Positions 1 through 8,373 of a stretch of DNA of 64,000 bases are shown piece after piece. A program made the position numbers and the translations under genes. The stretch comes from Acidobacteriota bacterium (GTDB lineage: Bacteria; Acidobacteriota; Terriglobia; Acidiferrales; UBA7541): the NCBI GenBank assembly GCA_003224235.1, contig QHYU01000140.1, positions 1-64,000 of the forward strand. The letters run 5' to 3'. Below the pieces are notes generated by a model. It searched no databases, was not told where the DNA came from, and worked only from the letters and a program-made list of their open reading frames with translations. Within the stretch, counting starts at the first letter, position 1. Each line of letters opens with the position of its first letter.

Positions 1-423
1 GACCAGCTTACCCCTCATACCGCCGTGGCCCAAGCCGCAGAAGATCGAGCACTTGAAACCGTAGGTCCCAGCGCGCTCGGCGACGAACTCAATGATGCGC
101 TCCTCGTCCTTTTCGATCTTCCAATTGACCTGTGGCGGATCAATCTTCAAGCCGGGCGGCCCGCTTTGATCGGCGCCGTCGGGGTAGAGACTCATTTTGA
201 GACCGTGGCTCCTGTCAGCGGCGCGGACCTTCAGCTGCACCCTAGCTCCCTTCTTCACGTGAATCTCTTCGGGAGCAAAATCATACTGCTTGGCGATAAG
301 TTCGATGACCTTTGTGTCTGTATCTACGGCTGCAGAAGGGCGAGGATTCTTCGCCCCGCGGGCGAAGATTCCAACCAATAATAACACTGTGATGATAACG
401 GTGACGGCGAACGCTTTCCTCAA
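1..423 (-). CDS. Stand-alone CuA-type cupredoxin, C-terminus cut by window edge
   Basis: I read 141 codons leftward from a TTG start at 423 (protein starts MRKAFAVTVIITVLLLVG), behind a strong GGAGGAGG ribosome binding site at 430-437. A single N-terminal membrane or signal segment is followed by a cupredoxin beta-barrel. Near the window edge the protein has CSIFCGLGHGGM, the spacing of the binuclear CuA site of cytochrome oxidase subunit II and nitrous oxide reductase (Cys, Cys+4, His+8, Met+11), and an upstream His in RSHGLKM fits the remaining ligand. It lacks the two transmembrane helices of subunit II, so I infer a periplasmic, membrane-anchored electron carrier or copper protein rather than an oxidase subunit. 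The few residues expected after the site lie outside the window. Confidence 0.8.
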   Translation of the reverse strand, partial: MRKAFAVTVIITVLLLVGIFARGAKNPRPSAAVDTDTKVIELIAKQYDFAPEEIHVKKGARVQLKVRAADRSHGLKMSLYPDGADQSGPPGLKIDPPQVNWKIEKDEERIIEFVAERAGTYGFKCSIFCGLGHGGMRGKLV

Positions 424-700
424 TGATGACCTCCTCCAAGATGACTAGTCGAGTGGTGAAGACAAATTATATCCTTTAGTTCGATGCCTGATACCGGCGG
501 AAGGCTGTGAGACTCCCCGAACTAGTCAACGGGGGCGCTCCCCGCTCCGCAAGTCCCTCGTTTTAAAGACCTTCTACGGCACGGCTAAATCTGGCCCTGA
601 CGGCGTAGTTTCATACCGCTGGCCGTCCGAAAAAAATGGCAGGCCCGTGCAGGCCCGCCACAATTTTCTGTCTCCAGATCTCTTGAGCCCTTGCTAATTC

Positions 701-970
701 TCAGGCGGTCTTTTTCGTATACCAATCGGCGTTGAGCTGCGTGAAATTGGCCCACTTCTCGGGCAGGTCTTCCAGAGCGAAGATCGCAGTCACCGGGCAA
801 ACCGGAACGCACGCGCCGCAGTCGATGCACTCGGCCGGATTAATATAAAGCTGCGTTTCGGTCTCGAAGGTCGGCTCATCCTTGCGCGGATGGATACAGT
901 CCACCGGACAAACGTCCACGCAAGCCGTGTCCTTGGTTCCGATGCAGGGCTCAGCAATCACATACGTCAT
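701..970 (-). CDS. Ferredoxin with two iron-sulfur cluster motifs (FdxA-like)
   Basis: This is an 89-residue soluble electron carrier. The N-terminal half has [17 protein letters not shown], a 7Fe-type arrangement in which one cysteine of the first CxxCxxC is shifted. The second half has the regular [12 protein letters not shown] motif for a 4Fe-4S cluster. Length and layout match the 7Fe or 8Fe ferredoxins of the FdxA group. A good AGGAG site precedes the ATG at 970. It is probably monocistronic, with a promoter candidate at 1046-1074. The redox partner is not identifiable from the neighbourhood. Confidence 0.9.
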   Translation of the reverse strand: MTYVIAEPCIGTKDTACVDVCPVDCIHPRKDEPTFETETQLYINPAECIDCGACVPVCPVTAIFALEDLPEKWANFTQLNADWYTKKTA

Positions 971-1045
971 CGCAGTTCTCCTTGAGCGAGATCCCCAAAC
1001 CCAATAATGCCAAGAATCCTGAGGCGAGGCCAGCCAGAACCGGGG

Positions 1046-1074
1046 CTTATACCATCAAAGCCACCCCGGTACAA
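1046..1074 (-). promoter_or_regulatory. Sigma70-like promoter for the ferredoxin gene
   Basis: On the minus strand TTGTAC (1074-1069) and TATAAG (1051-1046) are separated by exactly 17 bp. The -10 matches the consensus in five of six positions and the -35 only in three. Transcription would start near 1039, giving a leader of about 70 nt before the ferredoxin ATG. Confidence 0.45.
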
Positions 1075-1271
1075 GCTGCACCGCTCAAGCCTATTCTAGC
1101 ATAAGGAGGCATTCCCCAAAGTTGCCGACGCCCATCACGATGTTCCAAAACGAGCCAGCTTGTCGTACAGAACGTCGCCCCGCCGCTCGTTAGTTAGGGC
1201 ATGAGCAGAGCGCGAAGAGCACGCCGCCCGCATAGCGCTCAAGCCCCGTCGCTCTTACCAATCAGACCCGA

Positions 1272-1301
1272 TTGAATTGAAACCGCTTGCGCGGCTACAA
1301 T
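1272..1301 (+). promoter_or_regulatory. Sigma70-like promoter for the redoxin gene
   Basis: TTGAAT (1272-1277) and TACAAT (1296-1301) are 18 bp apart. The -10 is five of six to consensus. It lies 56 bp before the chosen start at 1358, which supports that internal ATG over an upstream one at 1277 that would overlap the promoter. Confidence 0.45.
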
Positions 1302-1357
1302 GGGGGCTCGTTTGGAGTTCGAGACGATCAAAGGGAACGCCAAGGGGAGCCTCTTTT

Positions 1358-1963
1358 ATGCGCAAAGTCATTCTAGGTTTGGCTGTGGCGGCAGTGGGAG
1401 TGGGGGTGTGGGTCTGGGCGCGGCAGGGGCCGGTACCGGCATCGCAAGTGACGATCGGCGGGAAAGTTTCCAACGTGCAGTTCACAAAACTCACAGGTGA
1501 GCCCGCTTCGCTCTACGACTTCACCGGGCGCAGCGGCACGCTGGTGATCTTCGTCGCGACGCGTTGCCCGGTTTCCAACGACTACAACCAGCGCATGGCC
1601 GAGCTCGCGAGGGAGTACACTGCGCGCGGTTTCGCCGTCATCGGCGCTAACTCCAACCACAGCGAACCGGCCGATGAGGTCGCGCGGCACGCCGCGGAAA
1701 AGGGTCTTGGGTTCACGATCCTGAAGGATCCGGACAACCGCGTGGCCGATTACCTCGGCGCATCGGTGACACCGGAAGCTTACCTGTTTGCACCGGACTG
1801 GACGCTGCGCTATCACGGCCGGATCGACGATAGTCGCGACCCGGCGCACATCACAACGAGGGACCTTAGCGCCGCCCTTGACGCCGTGGCGGCCGGCAAG
1901 CCAGTAGCAGTTGCGGAGACCAAGGCCTTCGGTTGCACCATCAAGCGAATCCCGCGCTCCTAG
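1358..1963 (+). CDS. Exported AhpC/TSA-type redoxin
   Basis: The protein has 201 residues with an N-terminal hydrophobic signal or anchor (MRKVILGLAVAAVGVGVWVW) and a thioredoxin-fold domain. The active-site region is VATRCPVSNDY, with a single cysteine before a Pro, as in peroxiredoxin-like redoxins; it is not a CxxC disulfide reductase. The resolving cysteine is uncertain: a distal Cys lies near the end (FGCTIKR). The ATG at 1358 was chosen because it begins the signal segment. An in-frame ATG at 1277 would add 27 residues and overlap the promoter. The stop codon lies inside a short dispersed repeat. Role: probably periplasmic thiol chemistry or peroxide handling; substrate unknown. Confidence 0.8.
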   Translation: MRKVILGLAVAAVGVGVWVWARQGPVPASQVTIGGKVSNVQFTKLTGEPASLYDFTGRSGTLVIFVATRCPVSNDYNQRMAELAREYTARGFAVIGANSNHSEPADEVARHAAEKGLGFTILKDPDNRVADYLGASVTPEAYLFAPDWTLRYHGRIDDSRDPAHITTRDLSAALDAVAAGKPVAVAETKAFGCTIKRIPRS

Positions 1964-2070
1964 TGCCGTTCCAACTATTTGAGCCCGAATGACGAGTTGG
2001 GAAGAGAATCCGGCAGCGCGTGCGGGTTTGTGGAAAAACACTAGCTCACAAGAGTTGGAACGGCGCTAGC
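1961..2070. repeat. 110-bp MITE-like element with inverted ends
   Basis: The left end (1961-1985, beginning TAGTGCCGTTCCAAC) and the right end (2044-2070, ending GTTGGAACGGCGCTAG) are inverted copies with a few mismatches. The left 25 bp recur identically, in inverse orientation, at 5564-5588. The left end supplies the TAG stop of the redoxin gene. No coding capacity. It could be a miniature inverted-repeat element or a REP-like sequence. Confidence 0.6.
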
Positions 2071-2113
2071 GGCGCCCCGAAATCGCGCGAGAAACCAGAG
2101 AGCCAGAAAAAAG

Positions 2114-2716
2114 ATGACTTCACATTTTGCAACTTGGCGCATCGCTTCGTTTGCCCTCATCTGCGCGGCAGCTTCGTTGTCCCTGACCGGGCGGCCGCCG
2201 CAGAAGCCCAAGCCAAAACCGCCGGCAGCGCAGTCCGCCGATGATCCAATGGTGATCGACCAACAGGGGTATCGGGATATCCTAGCGCGCTACCGGGGCA
2301 AGCCGCTGCTAGTGAACTTCTGGGCCACCTGGTGCGAGCCTTGCCGCGAGGAATACCCCATGATCAACGACCTCGCGCGCCAGTACGCCCCGCAAGGCCT
2401 GATCGTGGTCGGGATCAGCCTAGACGACGACGGCGAGATCACGCTGGTGCGCCACTTCCTTGCGCGAAACAAACCGGTATTCCCCAACTACCGCAAGCGT
2501 CCCGGCAGCGAAGAGGTGTTTATCAACGCGGTCAATCCAAAGTGGAGCGGCGCCATCCCCGCGACCTTTTTCTATGGGCGCGACGGCGGCGAGGTCGGGC
2601 ACCTGGTCGGCGAGCATCCCCGCGAAAGATTCGAGAAAGCCATTCGGGCACTACTAGAATCCGATCGGAAAGGATCACCTGCCACGGGAACGGAAAGCGG
2701 CCCGGAGGGCCGCTGA
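2114..2716 (+). CDS. TlpA-family thiol-disulfide reductase
   Basis: The protein has 200 residues: an N-terminal signal sequence, a Pro/Lys-rich linker (residues about 28-38) and a thioredoxin-like domain. The active site is VNFWATWCEPC with Cys74 and Cys77, typical of TlpA/ResA-like reductases that act outside the cytoplasm on cytochrome c or other exported thiol proteins. The cis-Pro loop expected later is visible as AIPATFF. The C-terminal 20 residues are low-complexity. It lies 150 bp after the other redoxin gene, separated by the inverted-repeat element, and 15 bp before the hydrolase gene. Confidence 0.88.
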   Translation: MTSHFATWRIASFALICAAASLSLTGRPPQKPKPKPPAAQSADDPMVIDQQGYRDILARYRGKPLLVNFWATWCEPCREEYPMINDLARQYAPQGLIVVGISLDDDGEITLVRHFLARNKPVFPNYRKRPGSEEVFINAVNPKWSGAIPATFFYGRDGGEVGHLVGEHPRERFEKAIRALLESDRKGSPATGTESGPEGR

Positions 2717-2731
2717 GCCGAGGAGGCCTCC

Positions 2732-3445
2732 ATGCTGCGCACCTGCGGAAGCAAAATCACCTGGCTCGGCCATAGCACCTTCAGGGTGACTACCCCAAGC
2801 GGCAAGGTCATTCTGGTTGACCCCTGGCTCACGGGCAATCCGGCGTGCCCCGAGTCGCTCAAGAAACTCGCCCGGCTTGACGTCATGCTGATCACCCACG
2901 GCCATGGCGATCATCTGGGCGACGCCTTGGCCCTCGCTCGCGCGCACAAGCCGCAGATCGTCGCCATCTACGAGACCTGCTTGTGGCTTGAGTCCAAGGG
3001 CATCTCGAAAACGCTGCCGATGTCGAAGGGTGGCACGCAAAAAGCCGGCGAGATCGAAGTCACCATGGTCCACGCTATCCACTCGAACAGCATCGAGGAC
3101 GATGGCAAGATCGTTTACGGCGGCGAACCCTGCGGGTACATTGTCCGCTTGCCAGGCGGCCTGACCGTCTATCACGCCGGAGACACGACCGTCTTCGGCG
3201 ACATGAAACTCATCGGCGAACTCTACGCGCCGGAGCTGGCCTGCTTGCCCATCGGCGACCTCTATACGATGGGCCCGCGCGAGGCGGCCCTGGCAATTCG
3301 CCTGCTCGGCGTGCGCCACGTGGTGCCCATGCACTACGGGACATTCCCTGCGCTCACCGGCACACCCGAAGCACTCCGCGAACTTACCCAGGACATTGCC
3401 GGCCTCGAAATCCACGCGCTCAAGCCTGGCGAGAGCCTGAGCTAG
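2732..3445 (+). CDS. UPF0173-type metal-dependent hydrolase (metallo-beta-lactamase fold)
   Basis: The protein has 237 residues, the full length for this family. The metal-binding signature is THGHGDH (His56, His58, Asp60, His61) and later ligands lie in VYHAGDTTVFGDM and MHYGTFP, the family pattern for a di-metal site. Opening GSKITWLGHSTF is characteristic of UlaG/UPF0173 proteins. No signal peptide, so cytoplasmic. An AGGAGG site precedes the ATG. The substrate is unknown for most members. It is likely co-transcribed with the TlpA-like gene 15 bp upstream. Confidence 0.88.
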   Translation: MLRTCGSKITWLGHSTFRVTTPSGKVILVDPWLTGNPACPESLKKLARLDVMLITHGHGDHLGDALALARAHKPQIVAIYETCLWLESKGISKTLPMSKGGTQKAGEIEVTMVHAIHSNSIEDDGKIVYGGEPCGYIVRLPGGLTVYHAGDTTVFGDMKLIGELYAPELACLPIGDLYTMGPREAALAIRLLGVRHVVPMHYGTFPALTGTPEALRELTQDIAGLEIHALKPGESLS

Positions 3446-3456
3446 GTTGCGATGCA

Positions 3457-3912
3457 GTGAGGAAGAATCGAGGGACTCCGGTTGGGCGCGATAAGGTTGG
3501 GCCGCGCAGGGAACGGCTATTCGTGTACGGAACTTTGCGCCGCGGCTTTGCCCTTCACCCTTTACTCAGGAAATTAGCGGAGCGCTACGTGGGGAGAGGG
3601 AAGATTCAGGGCCATCTGTACGATCTGGGTCGGTTCCCCGGCGCGGTGCCTTCCTCCTCCCCTCAAAACAAAATCACAGGGGAAGTATATGAGCTCTCGA
3701 ACCCCGATAAACAACTCGAGGAGCTGGACCGAGCCGAGGAATACCACCGAGAACAACCTCGGAATTCCCTGTTCGTGCGCAGGCTATCCTTGGTTCGATT
3801 GGAAAATGGCCGGCGGTTCAAAGCATGGGTGTATTTTCTTCCTCGTCGGCCCTCAAAGGCCCGCCCGATCCATGAGGGGGATTACGCAGAAACTCATCCA
3901 CGTCGCTCCTGA
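3457..3912 (+). CDS. Gamma-glutamylcyclotransferase-like (AIG2/YtfP) protein
   Basis: The protein has 151 residues starting at a GTG at 3457, 11 bp after the previous stop. The motif LFVYGTLRRG marks the gamma-glutamylcyclotransferase fold, and YELSNPDKQLEELDRAEEY carries the acidic residue corresponding to the catalytic Glu of the family. Members release 5-oxoproline from gamma-glutamyl amines or peptides; the substrate here cannot be told. The first 20 residues, before RLFVYG, are basic and poorly conserved, so the true start may be slightly downstream. Confidence 0.8.
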   Translation: MRKNRGTPVGRDKVGPRRERLFVYGTLRRGFALHPLLRKLAERYVGRGKIQGHLYDLGRFPGAVPSSSPQNKITGEVYELSNPDKQLEELDRAEEYHREQPRNSLFVRRLSLVRLENGRRFKAWVYFLPRRPSKARPIHEGDYAETHPRRS

Positions 3913-3921
3913 GCACACGCC

Positions 3922-4554
3922 ATGAACAAAATTATTTCCTCGGCTGTCGAGCGGTATATCTACAGCATCCTGCCGGCGCGCGACGAGGCGCTCGCGGAAA
4001 TGGAACGATACGCCCGGCGGCGCGACATTCCCATCGTTGGCCCCGCTGTGGGGCGCCTTCTCGCGCTGCTGGTGGAGATTTCTGGCGCCAAGCGCATTTT
4101 CGAGATGGGCTCGGCAATTGGTTATTCGACCATCTGGCTCGCGCGGGCCGCAGGTCGCGGAGGCCAGGTGCATTACACCGACGGCAGTCCTGACAACGCC
4201 CGGCGCGCCCTGGCATATTTCCGTCGCGCCGGCGTAGCCAGCCGTATTCACATTCTGGTGGGAGATGCGGTCGCGCTCATCGACAGCGTGCCGGGCAAGT
4301 TTGACTTGATCTTCAACGACGTGGACAAGCACCAGTATCCCGCTGTCTTCCGCAAGGCGCTGCCCCGGCTGCGACGCGGCGGCTTGCTCGTTGCCGATAA
4401 CACGCTCTGGTCCGGGCGCGTGGCTCGCAAAGCCACCGACCAGGCCACCCGCGGCATCCAGGAATTCAACCGCTTGATCTACTCCTCGCGTGAGCTTCTT
4501 CCTGTGATCATCCCGCTGCGCGACGGCGTGGCCGTCTGCCGAAAAATAAGGTAG
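3922..4554 (+). CDS. SAM-dependent O-methyltransferase (family 3)
   Basis: A 210-residue class I methyltransferase. The glycine-rich SAM-binding loop appears as FEMGSAIGYSTIWLA, followed by the acidic strand end (YTDGSPDN) and the metal-binding region FDLIFNDVDKHQYPAV, as in CCoAOMT/COMT-type enzymes that use a divalent metal to orient a catechol-like acceptor. The later segment VADNTLWSGRV is a further family signature. It is the last gene of a tight plus-strand run (2114-4554). The acceptor substrate is unknown. Confidence 0.88.
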   Translation: MNKIISSAVERYIYSILPARDEALAEMERYARRRDIPIVGPAVGRLLALLVEISGAKRIFEMGSAIGYSTIWLARAAGRGGQVHYTDGSPDNARRALAYFRRAGVASRIHILVGDAVALIDSVPGKFDLIFNDVDKHQYPAVFRKALPRLRRGGLLVADNTLWSGRVARKATDQATRGIQEFNRLIYSSRELLPVIIPLRDGVAVCRKIR

Positions 4555-4633
4555 GGGCCGGGGCCAGCCCCTATGCTCCCGGTGGGGCGCGGCAGATGTC
4601 GCGGCTGAAGCCACAACCCGCCAGCCGTGCCCG

Positions 4634-5515
4634 CTAGTTGACCATGCCGCGGAGGTGGTGCAGGAGCTTCAACTGCTTGACCGCGTCTTCGCGGTCCGCG
4701 TCTTCAGGGGCGCGCTCCATATACTGCTCGAGATCGGCGATCGCGCGCGAGTAGTTCTTCAATTGGTAGTGGACCAGCGCGCGCCGCCGCAGCCATCCCG
4801 GCTCGTCGGGTTGCAGGCAGAGAATCATCTCCAGCGCTGAGAGCGCCTTCGGAAAACGCTCGGTGCGGAGATAGATGTCCAGCAAGTTGCTCAGCATGCG
4901 GGTGAGGATCTGCCGCGGGCCAACCGGGTCAAGGAACTCCGGCCGGAAGACGACGCCGGGCTGGAGCTGGCGCAAGCGCGCGGCGCAATCTTCGCGCGTC
5001 AGCAGCGCGCCGCCGGAAAACGCATCCACGTAGATGTCGCTGCGGTCGGCAGAGCCCACCAGGAAGTGCCCGGGCATGCCCACACCGACCAGGCTCATCC
5101 CCGCGCGGCGGCCGACTTCGATGTAAACAAGGGAAAGCGTGATCGGGATGCCGGTGCGGCGGTCCAGCACGTCGTTCAGGAAACTGTTGCGCGGGTCGTA
5201 ATAGTCTTCGAGGTTGCCGTGAAAGCCCCAGCGCGCAGAGAACAATTGGCTCAATTGCGCAAGCCGCTGGCCGGTCGGAATCCCTGTTTGAACTCCGGCA
5301 CCAACCCCGCTTCGATTCGAGCAAACTTCGCGGGCCTCGCGGCTCATCTCTTCGACCCGGAGGCGGTAGACCGCGCGGTCGAGCGTCGCGTATTCCCCTT
5401 GGGCGATGAGCAGCGCGCCTTCCACCAGATCGATCTGCTCATCCGGCAAACTCGCCGCAGTGCGGAACAACTCGAGCACGTTCTCGGTCGCGTCTTCCTT
5501 CTTTCGAGAAGCCAT
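4634..5515 (-). CDS. SirB1-family transglutaminase-like protein with TPR tail
   Basis: The protein has 293 residues from ATG 5515 (MASRKKEDATENV). An N-terminal transglutaminase-like domain (SirB1 group) includes YYDPRNSFLNDVLDRRTGIPITLSLVYIEV, the typical family signature, and GMPGHFLVG with the His of the degenerate catalytic site. The last 90 residues form two TPR-like repeats. An upstream in-frame TTG at 5551 is less likely. SirB1 proteins are often near peptide-release or prenyltransferase genes, but their biochemical activity is not established. The promoter region contains the 25-bp repeat at 5564-5588. Confidence 0.82.
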   Translation of the reverse strand: MASRKKEDATENVLELFRTAASLPDEQIDLVEGALLIAQGEYATLDRAVYRLRVEEMSREAREVCSNRSGVGAGVQTGIPTGQRLAQLSQLFSARWGFHGNLEDYYDPRNSFLNDVLDRRTGIPITLSLVYIEVGRRAGMSLVGVGMPGHFLVGSADRSDIYVDAFSGGALLTREDCAARLRQLQPGVVFRPEFLDPVGPRQILTRMLSNLLDIYLRTERFPKALSALEMILCLQPDEPGWLRRRALVHYQLKNYSRAIADLEQYMERAPEDADREDAVKQLKLLHHLRGMVN

Positions 5516-5563
5516 GCTCTGTTTATAGCATCCGCGTCCCAGGGGGAGCAATCGGCCTGCGTC

Positions 5564-5588
5564 GGCTCAAATAGTTGGAACGGCACTA
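5564..5588 (-). repeat. 25-bp dispersed repeat, single copy
   Basis: Identical over 25 of 25 bases, in inverse orientation, to 1961-1985. It supplies the TAG stop codon of the proline dehydrogenase gene and ends just before the leader of the SirB1-like gene. Unlike the copy at 1961-2070 I do not see the partner end. Confidence 0.7.
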
Positions 5589-6497
5589 GCTGCGCAAGAG
5601 GTTGCGGACCAGAAACATCAGATTGGCGGGGCGCTCGGCCAGGCGACGCATGAAGTACGGGAACCAGTCCCTACCGTAGGGGATGTAGATGCGCATGCGA
5701 TACCCATCGCGCACTAGTTTTTTCTGGAGGTCGGTGCGAATCCCGTAGAGCATCTGAAACTCGAACTGATCCTTTGGGATCTTGTGTTGAGCGATGAAGC
5801 TGAGCGTCGCGGCGATCATCCGCGGGTCATGCGTGGCAATCCCGTGATAAATGCCGCTCGAGAGCATCAGTTGCATCAGCTTTACATAGTTTGCGTCTAC
5901 ATCGCCCTTGGCAGGGAAGGCGATCTCGGGCGGCTCCTTGTAAGCGCCTTTGCATAGGCGCAGGCGGCAACCGATGCTGATCAGGTCTGTGACGTCCTGC
6001 TCACTGCGGTAGAGATAGGACTGGATGACCACGCCCACCGCCGGGCTCTTCGCGCGCACGCGCTTGGTGAGTGCAATCGTGCGTTCGGTATAGGCCGAAC
6101 CCTCCATGTCGATGCGCACGAAGTTGCCGTAACCTGCGGCGCGCTCGACGATGGATTCCATCAGCTCCTGGCAGAGCTCTTCGCTCAAGTCGAGCCCCAA
6201 CTGCGTCAGCTTAAGCGAGACGTTGGCGTCGAGTTTCTCCTGCGCGATGCGGTCGAAGACGTTGAGGTAAGCGTCGCGGGCGCGTCGCGCGTCGGCTTCG
6301 CTGGCCACGTTTTCGCCCAAATAATCCAGGCTGGCCAGCATCCCCGCCCGGTTGCTGGTCCCCGCGGCGGCCAGCGCGTCTTCCAGCTCCTCACCGGCCA
6401 CGAACCGCCGGGCCATGCGCCGGGTCATGCCCTGCGAGGTTACCCAGCGCGCCAGGCGGTGGCTGTCTGAGAGTTCGAGCAGGAGGGCGCGCATCAT
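5586..6497 (-). CDS. Proline dehydrogenase (monofunctional PRODH)
   Basis: The protein has 303 residues, the length of monofunctional bacterial FAD-dependent proline dehydrogenases, which oxidise proline to pyrroline-5-carboxylate and feed electrons to quinone. Visible signatures: VSLKLTQLGLD near residue 105, NFVRIDMEGSAYTE, RLRLCKGAYKEP (substrate and FAD region) and the C-terminal YIPYGRDWFPYFMRRLAERP, which binds proline and the flavin. No PutA DNA-binding or aldehyde dehydrogenase part is fused, and no P5C dehydrogenase lies in the window. The ATG at 6497 could alternatively be the next codon, also ATG. Confidence 0.92.
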   Translation of the reverse strand: MMRALLLELSDSHRLARWVTSQGMTRRMARRFVAGEELEDALAAAGTSNRAGMLASLDYLGENVASEADARRARDAYLNVFDRIAQEKLDANVSLKLTQLGLDLSEELCQELMESIVERAAGYGNFVRIDMEGSAYTERTIALTKRVRAKSPAVGVVIQSYLYRSEQDVTDLISIGCRLRLCKGAYKEPPEIAFPAKGDVDANYVKLMQLMLSSGIYHGIATHDPRMIAATLSFIAQHKIPKDQFEFQMLYGIRTDLQKKLVRDGYRMRIYIPYGRDWFPYFMRRLAERPANLMFLVRNLLRS

Positions 6498-6648
6498 TCC
6501 TGGCCGCCCGGTTCGTAACGCGGCTCGCTGTTCGGGGAGTTCTGGCTTAGGCAGGAGGGGCGCGCCTGGCAGTGCTTGGATGAAACACGACCCAAGAATA
6601 ACTCTGCCGGCATCGGCTGCCGATTATGCCCCGGCGTAAACACAGGCC

Positions 6649-7572
6649 CTAGTCTTTTCGCGCTTCGAGGAATTTCTCCGCGTCCAGCGCCGCCATGCAT
6701 CCGGAGCCGGCGGCCGTCACGGCCTGGCGGTAGTGATGATCCTGGACGTCGCCGGCCGCAAATACGCCCGGGACGTTGGTGCGGGTGCCGTTCTTGGTGA
6801 TCAGGTAGCCATTCGCGTCCATATCGAGCTTGCCGCGAAAAACCTTCGTATTGGGGTCGTGGCCGATAGCAATGAACAGGCCTTCAGCCGGCAGAGTGGA
6901 AACCTTGTTGGTCTCCAGGTTGCGGATCCTGACCCCTTCGACAGCGCCCTTGCTGACGTCGAGCACCTCTTCGACAAGGGCAGGGGTCACAAAGCGAATC
7001 TTTTCGTTGCCGCGAGCACGCTCCAGCATGATCTTCGAGGCGCGAAACTCGTCGCGCCGGTGAATTAGGTTCACGCGGCTGGCGAACTTAGTTAGGAAGG
7101 AGGCCTCTTCCATGGCGGAGTCGCCGCCGCCCACCACGGCAATCTCTTTGTCGCGGAAAAAATATCCATCGCACGTGGCGCAGGTGGAAACTCCGTGGCC
7201 CATCAGCTTGCGCTCCGACCCCAGGCCCAGCAGCCGCGCCGAAGCGCCCGCGGCTACGATCAGCGCCTTACATTCGTAGGTCTCCTTTCCCGCGATGACC
7301 ATGAAGGGGCGGCGGCTCAGGTCCACATCGGAGACCGCGCCGGCCTTGAATTCGGCGCCAAAGCGCGCGGCCTGCTTGCGCATATTCTCGATGAGCTCCG
7401 GCCCCAGGATGCCATCGGGAAAGCCCGGATAGTTTTCGACCATGGTCGTGAGAGTCAGTTGCCCCCCGGGTTCGTAGCCGTCAATCACGAGAGGCTTCAA
7501 GTTGGCGCGGGCGGCGTAGATGGCAGCGGTGAGCCCAGCACAGCCGCTGCCGATAATGATGACGTTGTGCAC
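6649..7572 (-). CDS. trxB: Thioredoxin reductase
   Basis: The protein has 307 residues from GTG 7572, the usual length. It has FAD-binding [20 protein letters not shown], the redox-active CATCDG, the NADPH-binding [12 protein letters not shown] and the second FAD motif [11 protein letters not shown]. It reduces thioredoxin with NADPH in the cytoplasm. A longer open frame to 7686 exists, but the FAD fold starts directly at VHNVIIIG and a purine-rich site precedes the GTG. It is separated from the PRODH gene by 151 bp with no recognisable feature. Confidence 0.95.
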   Translation of the reverse strand: MHNVIIIGSGCAGLTAAIYAARANLKPLVIDGYEPGGQLTLTTMVENYPGFPDGILGPELIENMRKQAARFGAEFKAGAVSDVDLSRRPFMVIAGKETYECKALIVAAGASARLLGLGSERKLMGHGVSTCATCDGYFFRDKEIAVVGGGDSAMEEASFLTKFASRVNLIHRRDEFRASKIMLERARGNEKIRFVTPALVEEVLDVSKGAVEGVRIRNLETNKVSTLPAEGLFIAIGHDPNTKVFRGKLDMDANGYLITKNGTRTNVPGVFAAGDVQDHHYRQAVTAAGSGCMAALDAEKFLEARKD

Positions 7573-7748
7573 TTTCGTCTCCCTCGTCCTCCATTGGATG
7601 ACGCAGCTAGACTGCGCGATTCCACGCGAAAAGCCACTCATTCTAGCACCGCTGTCGAACGCCGCGACCGAGAAACCCCGGAGCAAATGGACGCAAGCAG
7701 ACCCGGATCCGTTTGCAGCGGCGCGAAAACAGAATCCAAGGACGCCGT

Positions 7749-7777
7749 TTGCTTCACTTTCGGGCTTGGGCGATAAT
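7749..7777 (+). promoter_or_regulatory. Sigma70-like promoter for the cyclophilin gene
   Basis: TTGCTT (7749-7754), a 17-bp spacer and GATAAT (7772-7777). The -10 is five of six to consensus. It lies 39 bp before the GTG start at 7817, a good distance for a short leader containing the GAGGAGAAG ribosome binding site. Confidence 0.5.
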
Positions 7778-7816
7778 GCCTAGTCGTCACTCCACGAAAA
7801 GAGAGGAGAAGCTCAG

Positions 7817-8341
7817 GTGACGCGTGCCCCGGGAACCTACGCGGTGCTGGAGACTTCGCAGGGCTCGATGATCTGCTGGCTGTTTGAGAAAGAAGCGCCG
7901 AAGACGGTGGCAAATTTTATCGACCTGGCAGAGGGCGCTAAAGAATTCAAGGATCCCCGCACCGGCCAGAAAGTGAAACGGCCGTTCTACGACGGCCTGA
8001 TCTTCCACCGCGTGATCCCCAATTTCATGATTCAGGGCGGCTGCCCGCTCGGCAATGGCACCGGCGACCCCGGCTATCGATTCGCCGATGAATTCCACTC
8101 ATCCCTGCGGCACAGCCAGCCGGGTAAGCTCTCCATGGCCAATTCCGGCCCGAATACCAACGGCAGCCAGTTTTTCATCACCGTGGCGCCCACGCCGTGG
8201 CTAGACAACCGCCACACGATTTTCGGCGAAGTGGTCGAAGGCCAGGAGGTCGCCGTAAAAATCTCCAAAGTGCCGCGCGACTCGAACGACCGCCCCCGCG
8301 AGCCGGTGGTCATCCGGAAGGTGCGCATCGAACGCGTTTAA
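7817..8341 (+). CDS. Cyclophilin-type peptidyl-prolyl cis-trans isomerase
   Basis: A 174-residue cytoplasmic cyclophilin starting at GTG 7817. Core active-site segments are present: [13 protein letters not shown] (with the catalytic Arg), [20 protein letters not shown] and [15 protein letters not shown]. No signal peptide. It catalyses proline isomerisation during folding. A GAGGAGAAG site precedes the start. It begins a plus-strand run with the small membrane protein and flavin reductase genes. Confidence 0.93.
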   Translation: MTRAPGTYAVLETSQGSMICWLFEKEAPKTVANFIDLAEGAKEFKDPRTGQKVKRPFYDGLIFHRVIPNFMIQGGCPLGNGTGDPGYRFADEFHSSLRHSQPGKLSMANSGPNTNGSQFFITVAPTPWLDNRHTIFGEVVEGQEVAVKISKVPRDSNDRPREPVVIRKVRIERV

Positions 8342-8373
8342 GGTCGGCGTCCGAGCCGGCCCATTCAGGGACA

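Larger units (their letters stand above)
971..1357. other. Intergenic region between divergent ferredoxin and redoxin genes
   Basis: No convincing gene in 387 bp. It carries the ferredoxin promoter at 1046-1074 (minus) and a promoter candidate for the redoxin gene at 1272-1301 (plus: TTGAAT, 18 bp, TACAAT). The middle, about 1080-1260, shows nothing I recognise. Confidence 0.5.

Noticed and set aside
1358-2716. The two thioredoxin-fold genes as the missing partners of the Ftr1/FtsX system
   Set aside because: Campylobacter and Yersinia loci include such proteins next to the permeases, but these lie 9 kb away on the other strand with unrelated neighbours, so no link can be claimed.
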